DNA of 64,000 nt from assembly GCA_019752635.1 (NCBI GenBank), contig JAIELX010000081.1:1-64000 (forward strand). Direction: 5' to 3'. The stretch is from Candidatus Obscuribacterales bacterium (GTDB lineage Bacteria; Cyanobacteriota; Vampirovibrionia; Obscuribacterales; Obscuribacteraceae). A program made the position numbers and the translations under genes. The notes below the pieces were generated by a model. The model was not told the origin of the DNA. It saw nothing but the letters and a program-made list of their open reading frames with translations, and searched no databases. Shown here piece by piece: positions 25,496 through 34,220 of this stretch; the stretch's first letter is position 1, and every line of letters begins with the position of its first letter.

Positions 25496-28460
25496 TAGGG
25501 GGAACCAGTCCCTGCGATATGCAGGCTATTAGTGCTTCCACAACAGCAGGATCATACAGAATGCCTGCATTCTGGCGCATCTCTTCAAGAGCATCTTCCG
25601 GTGGCATACCTGCGCGATAAGTCAGGTCGCTTACACGACCATGGTAACCATCGGCAGCGTGCACAATACGCGAAAGCAGCGGAATATCCTCGCCGGCAAG
25701 CCCTTCCGGGTAACCGTTGCCATCATATTCTTCATGATGATAAAGCACTACTGAAGCGAGTTCTTCCAATTCCGGTATGCCCTTAAGCAACTTGGCACCA
25801 TCGATGGGGTGCTCCATAGTCTGAACCAACTCGGCGTCACTCAGGTCGTCATCCGGCTTCTGAAGCAACGACTGCGGCAGTTTCATCTTGCCGATGTCGT
25901 GAACTATCGCAGCTAGCCGAACGACATTCACTTCCTCCGGTGTCAGTCCCAACAGGCGCCCGACCGCACTTGAATACTCGGCGACGGCGCGGGCGTGTCC
26001 GTTGACATACTTATCTTTCTGCTCCACTTGCGAGACCCAGTTGTCCAGACGTCCCAGCAAGCGCGGGTCGATGCCCGGCGTCGCAAAGATGTAGTCGCTA
26101 GTGGGATTGGACGTAGACAGGATCTGCTTGAGCTTCGCTTCAGCAGCAGCCTCATCTATCTCCAGCGGTGGTCCATCTATGAACTGACCGCTTCTGTTTC
26201 GATCCTTGTGGAAAGACGACCCCAAACCACCGCCGGGTGTGGAAATCGATGCCATGCGAGCTTTGCCGAGCATGGCGCCTCCAAGCCCCTTACCGGGATT
26301 GTTTGTCGGCGTTGGAATCGCATCAAGATTGCCCCAGTTTCCAGACGAAGACTGATCCTCCGGAAAATCCATCGCCGGCGTAACTTGAGCAGCAGCAGCA
26401 GCGGGAGTTCCGGGAGAAGGAATTGATTCCAGATCGCCCCATTTGCTCGCTGGCTTTGGCTTAGCAAGTGCTCCAGGCGCGCCGATTGCATCTAAATCGC
26501 TACGCGATATTGAGCCGGGTCCAGGCCTTCCTGGTCCCGGGGAAGGTGTGCTGACGGGGTCGGGCGTTGAACTGACGACAGGCGGTGCAGGCGGTGGTTC
26601 CGGTGTCGGCACGACAGGCGCGGCCTCCGGAGCGACGGAAGCGCGACCGAGTGCCTGTCCGAGACCCTTTGGAGGCGCTCCGGGAGAACGAACCGACGGA
26701 GTCGGTATCGCATTTAGATCATCAGGATTGAGAGCGGAAGAAGGCTCTGCCGGTTGAACCGATGCCGCAGGAGTCAAAGCGGAAGACTTCGCCGGCCGCA
26801 TTGAAGCAGGGGTGGGCGCATTTTGCAAAGCTTTCGCCTTGGTGTACTCGTCGGTTAATCCCCAGCTGCCCGAGAATGCCTTCGGAATAGGATTCGAGCC
26901 CTCTTCTACCGCCTGATCGTTATCAACGGCGGGAGCATCAATCGCAGCCAAGATCCGGTCTTCAATGTCATCAACTCGAGTTTCCTCGGGCTGAGCCTCT
27001 TCGGCTTGAACTTCAAAAGGCTGAATCTCATCGCGCTGAGCAGTTCCTTCGTCGCCTTGTCCCTCCTCACCGGGCATCGGAGGCGTCGGTTGAGATGTTG
27101 TTATGTTCCATGCGCCCACACTAGCGGCACCAGTTCGAGCATTGGTGCGTATGCCGCCTAGCAGGCCCGTCAACGTGCGGCCCCCTTGCCCCGGTGCCGT
27201 AGGATCGAATGGCGGCGGTGATGGCATCATCACCTGCGGAGTCTCCTGCGCTGGAGTTTCCGTCTCAATTACGGGTTGCTGCGCCTGATCTGCAAGCATA
27301 TCCGCCAGCCCGCCAAACGCGTTGGTACTCTCACCGGATGACTCTATCGCATAAGCTAGCTGTTCCGGCGTGGGCGGAATGCCCTGCTCGTAATCGGTGT
27401 GTTGGTATCCTTGCTGTTGATAGCCCTCCTCGGGCTCTTGTGGCGCAGCGACAGTCGGCGCCTTTCTGGCGTTCGGAATGGAAGCGTTCGCCAGCACACC
27501 TTTTAGCGCGCGGCGGACATCTTGAATGCTTTGTTGTTCGGCATCCTTTGTATCGGCCACATTGCGTTGATGAAGACGCATAATCGGCTCAAGATTCCGT
27601 TTCTCGTCAGGTAATTGAACAAGTGCATCAGCAACGGTGTCAGCGACATTCTGCACCATGTCCATTTCATCGCGAGTCCATGCGCGTCGCGAATCGCATT
27701 GCTGCATGATAATGCAACCATGAACCCCTAGCGTCGAGCGAATGCCGACAGCTAAAAGCGAGCGCACACCTATGAACTGCATTTCTTCCTGCGCAGGCGT
27801 AAGGTATGAACCGGTTTGCCCCTCAAAGGTCACCACCGGTAATGGCGACAACAAGGCGCGAGCAACTACGGCGCTATCCTTTGTCGGCCAGCCACAATCT
27901 TGTGAGCTTTCGACGCCCCGTTCGCGTTGCCAGTATTCATAGCACTTCCATCCGGAACTACCATCGGTGGCAACGAATATACAACGGCTGCAATTAAGGG
28001 CTTTTCCGAGAATGTTCACCACCATGAACAATGTGTCGCCCAAGCCCATGTTCATCTGCATCATGCTGCTGATTTCAGACATGAACGCACTGCGGAAAGT
28101 GTCTCGCTGCACCAGATCATTGATTTGCGCATAACGAATAATATTGGAGATCTCGGCCAGCGTAATTCGGATCTCGTTTACTTCGTCCAGACTAAGATTT
28201 TCGTTTCGAGCAATATTGAGAACGCCGAGGCCGCCGCCCTCAAGCGTCAACGGAAACGTAGTGAGAGCCGGAGCCCTCGGTATCTCGTCGGGATTGGAAA
28301 GATACTCGCAAATTGAGGTTATGTTCGTATCAAGCGGGTTGCTCAGCACAATTTGGCTGAGGTCCGCGTTGTACGTTTCACCTATCTCTTTGACCGTGGT
28401 TTCGAGGATCTTGCGAAAATCGCGAACATCACTGAGCTTTTCTACGAGAGCGATTGTCAT
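25488..28460 (-). CDS. GAF-domain HD-GYP protein (probable c-di-GMP phosphodiesterase)
   Basis: The protein is 990 residues. The N-terminal third holds two GAF-like regions (about 1-110 and 130-280). A long Pro/Ala/Gln-rich linker (about 320-760) follows. The C-terminal 190 residues form an HD-GYP domain: IVHDIGKMKLP (HD motif), HHEEYDGNGYPEGL (HHxxxxGxGYP), AADGYHGRVS. HD-GYP enzymes hydrolyse cyclic-di-GMP, and the metal and GYP residues are all kept. The linker carries at least four copies of a short motif of the form L-(N/D/E)-(A/S)-I-(P/G)-x-P. No membrane segment is seen, so it is cytoplasmic. The ATG at 28460 is used. Confidence 0.87.
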   Translation of the reverse strand: MTIALVEKLSDVRDFRKILETTVKEIGETYNADLSQIVLSNPLDTNITSICEYLSNPDEIPRAPALTTFPLTLEGGGLGVLNIARNENLSLDEVNEIRITLAEISNIIRYAQINDLVQRDTFRSAFMSEISSMMQMNMGLGDTLFMVVNILGKALNCSRCIFVATDGSSGWKCYEYWQRERGVESSQDCGWPTKDSAVVARALLSPLPVVTFEGQTGSYLTPAQEEMQFIGVRSLLAVGIRSTLGVHGCIIMQQCDSRRAWTRDEMDMVQNVADTVADALVQLPDEKRNLEPIMRLHQRNVADTKDAEQQSIQDVRRALKGVLANASIPNARKAPTVAAPQEPEEGYQQQGYQHTDYEQGIPPTPEQLAYAIESSGESTNAFGGLADMLADQAQQPVIETETPAQETPQVMMPSPPPFDPTAPGQGGRTLTGLLGGIRTNARTGAASVGAWNITTSQPTPPMPGEEGQGDEGTAQRDEIQPFEVQAEEAQPEETRVDDIEDRILAAIDAPAVDNDQAVEEGSNPIPKAFSGSWGLTDEYTKAKALQNAPTPASMRPAKSSALTPAASVQPAEPSSALNPDDLNAIPTPSVRSPGAPPKGLGQALGRASVAPEAAPVVPTPEPPPAPPVVSSTPDPVSTPSPGPGRPGPGSISRSDLDAIGAPGALAKPKPASKWGDLESIPSPGTPAAAAAQVTPAMDFPEDQSSSGNWGNLDAIPTPTNNPGKGLGGAMLGKARMASISTPGGGLGSSFHKDRNRSGQFIDGPPLEIDEAAAEAKLKQILSTSNPTSDYIFATPGIDPRLLGRLDNWVSQVEQKDKYVNGHARAVAEYSSAVGRLLGLTPEEVNVVRLAAIVHDIGKMKLPQSLLQKPDDDLSDAELVQTMEHPIDGAKLLKGIPELEELASVVLYHHEEYDGNGYPEGLAGEDIPLLSRIVHAADGYHGRVSDLTYRAGMPPEDALEEMRQNAGILYDPAVVEALIACISQGLVPPII

Positions 28461-28622
28461 ATAAATTCCGGAAATTGCTGCTAATTAACTGGAATATGCC
28501 AGGTTTCGAGTATTTCTCTTCGCCTGATAGCCTTATTTATTTCACATTTTTACGATGTTCTCCACCCCCGATCGCTTCACACGACATTATCGGAAGCTCT
28601 CCCACCCGCTCGACGCCTCGGT

Positions 28623-28640
28623 CCTGTAATTTAATACAGG
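28623..28640. promoter_or_regulatory. Inverted repeat CCTGTA-N6-TACAGG upstream of the MoxR operon
   Basis: CCTGTA (28623-28628) and TACAGG (28635-28640) are exact reverse complements around the AT-only spacer ATTTAA. The core CTGT-N8-ACAG is the same as the E. coli LexA box pattern. It lies 64 bases before the first gene of the operon and in the divergent region shared with the HD-GYP gene. Whether this lineage's LexA reads such a site is unknown, so any regulator is possible. Confidence 0.4.
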
Positions 28641-28703
28641 AATCGGTTCCGGCGGGGAACGGTATCTAAGCAGAGGCGCCCAACCGACACTCAGGCATAA
28701 GGT

Positions 28704-29666
28704 ATGAAGGAGTACGACGTCAGTCTAGTCCGATCCGCGTGGGACCAGCCCCAAGGTCTGTTTGACCTGGTGGGGATGTCGTTCCGCCTGTGGCGACGCA
28801 ATATCGGTTTTATTGTCAAAGTTCTGATCTGGCCGTCGATCCTCGTCATGATTGGCACAATCGGGCTGAATTGCATGCTGAGCTACGCCAAAACATTCGC
28901 CGGCGACATTCTCAAGGGCGTGGCGATTGGCGCGTCGTCGCTGATTATCTACTGTGTCGGACTGATTTGGTTGAACGCACGACTTATGGGGCTGGTGCGG
29001 CTAACGAACGGGTTTGCTCCCGACTGGCCGGCTGCAATGAAGTTTGCCCGCGAACGCGCGATATGGCTAGTTGGATTGTTCTTTCTAATCGGAGCCATGA
29101 CTTCCTTTTCCGTCGGCATTTGCATATGCCTGGCGGCAGTCGGGGCTGCCGCATCGGCAGCGGCTAACGATACGTTTAAAGTTCTTGCGATAGTGCTAGG
29201 TGTCATTGCGGCGCTCCTGATTTTTATCATCGTGTGCTTCCTTATTCTTTTCAGCAGCATCATGATTTCGGTGCTTGCTTGCGAAGACACTAGCTTCTTC
29301 GGAGTAGTCGGTCGAACATTTCGGATCATGTTTCAAAACCCGGTACGCGTAATCGGGTTCGGGCTCATCATGTGGGTGGTGCTGTACGCAGCCGCAGTGC
29401 CTATAGCCTTGCCGGTGGTGTTGATTTCCGCCGGTGACGCCGCTTTCAGGCAGATGACAGGAACGCTGGGCAGCGGGGAGTTTCTGCCGTCCTTGTGGGT
29501 TATCGTCGTGACACAGTTTTGGGAAGCGCTGACACAAATGGTTTTGCGCCCCGTCGGATTCTTTGCATTCGGACTTCTCTATCTGGACCTCAGGCATAGA
29601 GCTGATGGGCTCGACATCAGACGCCGCCTGAGAAACCTTAAAGAACAGCTGCTTACTTCTACTTGA
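28704..29666 (+). CDS. Multi-pass membrane protein, first gene of the MoxR/DUF58 operon
   Basis: This 320-residue protein has a soluble start (about 1-25, SAWDQPQGLFDLVGMSFRLW) and about six membrane segments. Among them are IVKVLIWPSILVMIGTIGL, a small-residue-rich pair around 130-170 and VLAIVLGVIAALLIFIIVCF. The layout is like the membrane domain found next to DUF4129 genes and in glycerophosphodiester-phosphodiesterase membrane domains, but no catalytic motif is present. It starts a run of tightly spaced genes (DUF4129, DUF4350, MoxR, DUF58) and is probably a membrane partner of that system. Confidence 0.72.
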   Translation: MKEYDVSLVRSAWDQPQGLFDLVGMSFRLWRRNIGFIVKVLIWPSILVMIGTIGLNCMLSYAKTFAGDILKGVAIGASSLIIYCVGLIWLNARLMGLVRLTNGFAPDWPAAMKFARERAIWLVGLFFLIGAMTSFSVGICICLAAVGAAASAAANDTFKVLAIVLGVIAALLIFIIVCFLILFSSIMISVLACEDTSFFGVVGRTFRIMFQNPVRVIGFGLIMWVVLYAAAVPIALPVVLISAGDAAFRQMTGTLGSGEFLPSLWVIVVTQFWEALTQMVLRPVGFFAFGLLYLDLRHRADGLDIRRRLRNLKEQLLTST

Positions 29667-29675
29667 GGCGTCGCC

Positions 29676-30359
29676 GTGCCATACCCCGACATCTCCAATG
29701 AACTAAATTCACTGGCGGACAAGTACCACTACAATAAACCGCCGGACATTGTCATCCACTTTCAGGAGCTGATGCGCCAGCTGCTGCAATGGTTATGGGC
29801 ATGGCTCGACAGTTTCTCATTGAGGGTTCCCGGTGGAACCGACAGCAGACCACTGAGCAGCTTGATGATGGCGATTGTTTGTATTGCAGGACTGCTGGCA
29901 ATAGTCGCCATAATCTACGTTGTCACTAATCGAATAAAACAAACGGCGTCGCAAGAAAAATCAAAATCCAAAGGACTAGTTACCGTTGAGAAGATCCTCA
30001 ATTCAGCAGAACTGAAAGAAGAGGCAAAGTTACTCGCGTCGCGACACGAATACAAAGAGGCCTGTCGCTCGCTCTACTTGTCGCTTTTGCAGTTGCTGCA
30101 TGAAAAAGAGATTGCCGTCTTCGCTCCCGCAAAAACCAATTACGAATACGCTTACCTTATCAACGCTCACAAAGATCTGCAAAAGGGTTTCAAATCGTTG
30201 GCGGGCACGGTGGAGCTTGTCTGGTTCGGCACAAAGAGAGCGGAGTCCGCAGATTTCGAAGAGTGCAATGAGGCCCTTCAACAGCTGGAAGCAGAAGTGC
30301 AGCGCATTCACGAGCACAAACAAGCGGCACTGATAGCGGCGGCGAAAGAAGATCTATGA
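29676..30359 (+). CDS. DUF4129-type membrane protein
   Basis: This 227-residue protein has a short N-terminal region, one strong membrane segment (about 64-87, SLMMAIVCIAGLLAIVAIIYVV) given here only in part, and a helical cytoplasmic domain after it. The domain has HEYKEACRSLYLSLLQLL and FAPAKTNYEYAYLI, the pattern of the DUF4129 family that accompanies MoxR and DUF58 genes. The start is GTG 29676, ten bases after the previous stop. Its last codons overlap the DUF4350 gene (ATGA at 30356-30359). The molecular role is unknown. Confidence 0.72.
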   Translation: MPYPDISNELNSLADKYHYNKPPDIVIHFQELMRQLLQWLWAWLDSFSLRVPGGTDSRPLSSLMMAIVCIAGLLAIVAIIYVVTNRIKQTASQEKSKSKGLVTVEKILNSAELKEEAKLLASRHEYKEACRSLYLSLLQLLHEKEIAVFAPAKTNYEYAYLINAHKDLQKGFKSLAGTVELVWFGTKRAESADFEECNEALQQLEAEVQRIHEHKQAALIAAAKEDL

Positions 30360-31738
30360 AAAGACAGATCGTGATCGATCGCGAAGGAAAAGAACCAGCG
30401 CCGGTAGCAACGAAGGCACCGACTGCAAAACGCAACTTCGGACTGGTCAAGCCTTTGCTCTGCATGCTCGCGGCAGCGGCAGTAGCATCAACCCTAGGCA
30501 GCAACTTCGAAGAAGAACTATCGCGATACGTACCGGAAACAATGACCGATACGTCAACATACAACAAGAAACCGACAGGCTATGCCGGGTGCTTCGACCT
30601 TTCTGAGAAGCTCAAGAACTCAACAAAACGCTGGCAACGCCCCTATCGCGATTTGCAGGAGCCCGGAACGCTGGTAGTCGTGGGTCCGAGTCAGTTTCTT
30701 CAAGACTTTGAGATGGAACAGATTCTCAAATGGGTCAACGAAGGAAATGACCTGATCTACATGGATTTTTTCACGTTTCGCATAACCGGAAAATCGTTGC
30801 TTGAACGCCTGTCCTTAAAAGCAATCGAATCCACGGGTGTCACCGACATTGAAGTCACACCGGCAAAAGATCCGCATTGTGAGCATGTAGACAAACTCAA
30901 CATCTCGGCCGAAACGCGACTCGTCAAAACGGACGGGTCAGTCCTGCCCGAGTCGGGCAGCGCTGAATCCCCGAGCTCGCCCTACAACGACGAACAGAAG
31001 AAGTGGACAAATCACGCGCAGCCATCAAAGCCGGAGAAACCAACGCCAAGGGTAGTTGCCTCCGATAAAAACGGTGCTTTCATCGTCGAGGTTCCCTACG
31101 GCAAAGGCAGGTGCCTGGTCTGCGTAGCGCCGAACCTATGCTGCAACAGGAGAATTGCCGATCCGGCGTCGAAAGGAAATTTCCAACTGCTGGCCAACAG
31201 TTTGAAGGATTCGCCCGGTACAGTCTATTTTGACGAAAAATGCCATGGCTATTCCTCTACTCCCGGAATCTTCGCCTATCTGGCGAAGGGCCCGGTCGGA
31301 CTTGCAGCAGCACAGATGATGTTGATTTTTGCCGTCGCGTTACTCAGTCTGAATCAGCGCTTTGGTCCGGTAAAACGGGTGAGCAATCCTCGCCGTATTT
31401 CGAATTTGGAGTTTATCGACGGTATGGCGCAAACCTATCGCAAAGCAAAAGCAAGCGACACCGCATGGTCGATTCTATTTGTAAGCTTCAAGACTCGCCT
31501 TTGTAAAGCCCTTGGTGCTGCGCCTGAAACGCCGACGGAAGATCTGGCAAATAGTTGGGCGGAGATAACAGGACTTAGTCCGAAAGAGTGCACTGAGTTT
31601 CTCAACAGAGCAATTAAAGCAGAATCCACTCACATAACAAATGAGGAGTTGCTGGAACTGGTTGCAAGCTGTGATCGACTCTCGGACCAATCGAAGCAGT
31701 TTATCTCCATCACCGCTTCACGAAGACTGAGTGGATGA
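30356..31738 (+). CDS. DUF4350-type membrane protein
   Basis: This 460-residue protein has an N-terminal membrane anchor (about 32-50, LVKPLLCMLAAAAVAST). An extracytoplasmic domain with an amidotransferase-like Rossmann fold follows (DTSTYNKKPTGYAGCFDLSE, LVVVGPSQFLQDFEME, VNEGNDLIYMD). A second membrane segment is at about 308-330 (GPVGLAAAQMMLIFAVALLS), with a cytoplasmic tail. This is the usual layout of DUF4350 proteins, which sit between DUF4129 and MoxR genes. It is translationally coupled to the preceding gene. The function is not established; a role in assembling or regulating an envelope complex with the MoxR ATPase is inferred from context. Confidence 0.75.
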   Translation: MKRQIVIDREGKEPAPVATKAPTAKRNFGLVKPLLCMLAAAAVASTLGSNFEEELSRYVPETMTDTSTYNKKPTGYAGCFDLSEKLKNSTKRWQRPYRDLQEPGTLVVVGPSQFLQDFEMEQILKWVNEGNDLIYMDFFTFRITGKSLLERLSLKAIESTGVTDIEVTPAKDPHCEHVDKLNISAETRLVKTDGSVLPESGSAESPSSPYNDEQKKWTNHAQPSKPEKPTPRVVASDKNGAFIVEVPYGKGRCLVCVAPNLCCNRRIADPASKGNFQLLANSLKDSPGTVYFDEKCHGYSSTPGIFAYLAKGPVGLAAAQMMLIFAVALLSLNQRFGPVKRVSNPRRISNLEFIDGMAQTYRKAKASDTAWSILFVSFKTRLCKALGAAPETPTEDLANSWAEITGLSPKECTEFLNRAIKAESTHITNEELLELVASCDRLSDQSKQFISITASRRLSG

Positions 31739-31786
31739 CAAACATGACGCAAACGACTGTTTCAGGTTAAGATTTGGGCACTTACT

Positions 31787-32767
31787 ATGAACTCGGGGGA
31801 CAAACATCTGAGCACGCAAATTACTGAGCCGATAACAGAGGTCTTCAATCGGCTAGGCACAGCGATGAAAGATTATGTGGTCGGACAAGACATGGTGATA
31901 GACCAGATACTTGTCGCGATGCTCGCCGATGGACACGTACTTTTGGAGGGTGTCCCCGGTACGGCAAAAACGCTTCTTGTCAAAACCGTTGCAAAATTAG
32001 TAGGCACGGAGTTCGGCAGAGTGCAACTTACACCGGACATGCTGCCGTCGGACATTCTTGGTACCAGTGTCTATGACCTCAACACCAAAACATTCAGTGT
32101 CAAGAAGGGACCGATTTTCACGAGCCTGCTACTAGCAGACGAAATCAATAGAACGGCGCCGAAAACACAATCGGCACTGCTGGAAGCAATGGAAGAACGT
32201 CAGGTAACCATTGACGGTCAGACGCATAAACTACCCGAGCTGTTTATGGTAGTGGCAACACAAAACCCGGTCGAGTTCGAGGGAACCTACCCGCTGCCGG
32301 AGGCACAACTGGACCGCTTCATGCTCAAAATATTGATCGGCTACCCGGAAGGCGAAGCGGAGAAGACCATGCTGGCGAACTGGCAAAATGGTGTCTACGA
32401 CAGGAAGTCCGAGGGGCTCCAACCAGTCGTTTCCGCAGCGGAAGTAATTGAGTGCAGGCAAAAACTTCGCGAAGTCAATGTAGAAGATAGCTTGTTCAAC
32501 TACTTGATGCAGCTAGTACAAAAATCACGCAACATCTCCGATGTGCAGCTTGGAGCAAGCCCTCGCGCAGCGCTTGCATGGCTCTCAGCAGCGAAAGCAC
32601 ACGCAGCTTTGGAAGGACGCAATTTTGTCACGCCGGATAACATCAAATTCGTGGCACATCCGGTGCTGCGCCACCGCCTTATTCTCACTCCGGAATCTGA
32701 GCTGGAAGGAATCAACACAACCCAGGTTATAAACAAACTTCTGGGGCTGGTGCCGGTGCCTCGATAG
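31787..32767 (+). CDS. MoxR-family AAA+ ATPase
   Basis: This 326-residue ATPase has Walker A GVPGTAKTLLVK, Walker B LLLADEINRTAPKTQSALLE, sensor 1 VVATQNPVE, the arginine-finger region PEAQLDRFMLK, and the sensor 2 segment GASPRAALAWLSAAKA. MoxR ATPases work as chaperone-like assembly factors for VWA-containing or metal-dependent partners and are nearly always next to a DUF58 gene, as here. It lies 48 bases after the DUF4350 gene. Confidence 0.93.
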   Translation: MNSGDKHLSTQITEPITEVFNRLGTAMKDYVVGQDMVIDQILVAMLADGHVLLEGVPGTAKTLLVKTVAKLVGTEFGRVQLTPDMLPSDILGTSVYDLNTKTFSVKKGPIFTSLLLADEINRTAPKTQSALLEAMEERQVTIDGQTHKLPELFMVVATQNPVEFEGTYPLPEAQLDRFMLKILIGYPEGEAEKTMLANWQNGVYDRKSEGLQPVVSAAEVIECRQKLREVNVEDSLFNYLMQLVQKSRNISDVQLGASPRAALAWLSAAKAHAALEGRNFVTPDNIKFVAHPVLRHRLILTPESELEGINTTQVINKLLGLVPVPR

Positions 32768-32792
32768 AAATGAAAACTCGGACGAGAGGGCT

Positions 32793-34097
32793 ATGACAGC
32801 CAGTAAGCGGCTATATTGGATTTTGACAATAGCACTGCTATTGTTTGTCGGTTCCATCTGGGTACCGGCGCTCGGCTATGTCGCCACGACAATCGATGTA
32901 TTGGTCGTGGCGGGGCTTATCCTCGACTATGCCCTGACACCATCCCCCGGTTTGATTACCGCGGTTCGCAACGTGACGGACCGCTTGTCCATCGGCCGCC
33001 AAAACGATGTCCAAATTGAGCTTTACAGTCGTAGTCCGCGAACACTGACTTGCCGTGTAAGAGACGACTATCCACCTGAGTTGGAAGCGGACGTCAATGA
33101 ATTCGACTTCGCACTAAACGCAAACAGCAAGGCTACACTAAGCTACTATTTGTTGCCGCGCTCACGCGGCGGCTATCAATTCGGCAACATCGCCGTTCGT
33201 TACCTCAGCACCCTGGGACTGCTTTGGCGCGAATGCAAGATTCCCGCAGAGCGCAGAGTCAAAGTCTACAGCGACCTTAAAGCGTTGCAGGAACTCTCGA
33301 TAAAACTGGCACATTCTTCCGAATTGGGCGACATCAAAGCACGCAAGCGAGGGCAAGGCACGGACTTTGCTTCCCTGCGCGAATACGTCAGTGGCGACGA
33401 CGCTCGTAATATTGACTGGAAGGCGACAGCCAGGCGCGACCGACCGGTAAGTCGGGTTTATGAGGTTGATAAAGAACAGACTCTGATGGTTTTGGTAGAC
33501 GGCGGCCGCATGATGGTTTCCGACTTGGAAGGACTAGCGCGCTTCGATCATGCTTTGAATGCAGCACTATCGCTGGTGCTAACGGGACTGATGCGAAACG
33601 ATCAGGTCGGCCTGGGCATCTTCGCCGACAAGCCCATCCTATATATGCCGCCGCGTCGCGGCAAAGCCTACCTGACACGCATTTTGGAAGCCTGCTGCGA
33701 TGCACGTCCGCGCATGGTCGAACCAGATTATCTGGGGGCGCTGTCCTATTTTGCCGACGCTCACAAACAACGTTCGCTTACGGTAGTCCTAACAGACTTG
33801 ACGGACCCGACCGGTTCCCAATCGCTGCTGTCGGGGTTGGCGGGTCTGAGCCCGAGACATCTTCCATTTTGCGTGACGCTGCGCGATCGACAAGTAGACA
33901 ACATAGCAACGGAAAAGCTGCTCACAACCGAAACGGTCTTTCGTCGCGCAATCGCAACAGACCTGATTGCACAGCGAGAACTGGCATTCTCTCACCTGGT
34001 TCGCCGTGGTTGTCTGGTACTGGACTGCCCGCCGGCAGACTTATCGAACAAGTTGGTCGACCGCTATCTCGAAATCAAAGCACGTGGCTTACTTTAA
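32793..34097 (+). CDS. DUF58-domain (VWA-like) protein
   Basis: This 434-residue protein has two N-terminal membrane segments (about 8-25 and 28-45), a beta-rich domain (about 60-140) and a DUF58/VWA-like C-terminal half. The DUF58 signature lies in GTDFASLREYVSGDDARNID (abridged), followed by WKATARRDRPVSRVYE and a MIDAS-like LMVLVDGGRMM. The second position of DxSxS is altered to DGGRM. It is the usual partner of the MoxR ATPase just upstream. A ribosome site GAGAGGG precedes the ATG. Confidence 0.9.
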   Translation: MTASKRLYWILTIALLLFVGSIWVPALGYVATTIDVLVVAGLILDYALTPSPGLITAVRNVTDRLSIGRQNDVQIELYSRSPRTLTCRVRDDYPPELEADVNEFDFALNANSKATLSYYLLPRSRGGYQFGNIAVRYLSTLGLLWRECKIPAERRVKVYSDLKALQELSIKLAHSSELGDIKARKRGQGTDFASLREYVSGDDARNIDWKATARRDRPVSRVYEVDKEQTLMVLVDGGRMMVSDLEGLARFDHALNAALSLVLTGLMRNDQVGLGIFADKPILYMPPRRGKAYLTRILEACCDARPRMVEPDYLGALSYFADAHKQRSLTVVLTDLTDPTGSQSLLSGLAGLSPRHLPFCVTLRDRQVDNIATEKLLTTETVFRRAIATDLIAQRELAFSHLVRRGCLVLDCPPADLSNKLVDRYLEIKARGLL

Positions 34098-34122
34098 TTT
34101 CGAGTGGATTCAAAATTTTCGC

Positions 34123-34150
34123 TTCACACTTGGCAGCCCGCGGCTATAAT
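34123..34150 (+). promoter_or_regulatory. Strong sigma70-type promoter of the TPR gene
   Basis: TTCACA (34123-34128, 5/6) and a perfect TATAAT (34145-34150) are separated by 16 bases. Transcription would start near 34157, so translation cannot begin at the earlier in-frame ATG 34104 from this promoter. This supports ATG 34221 as the start and shows the gene can be expressed apart from the MoxR operon. Confidence 0.72.
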
Positions 34151-34220
34151 CAGGATGCGTGTTCTTGCCCGCGTCTCCTCTATATTAAGATCCCACCTCA
34201 GACCCGGTCTTTTGGATTCA

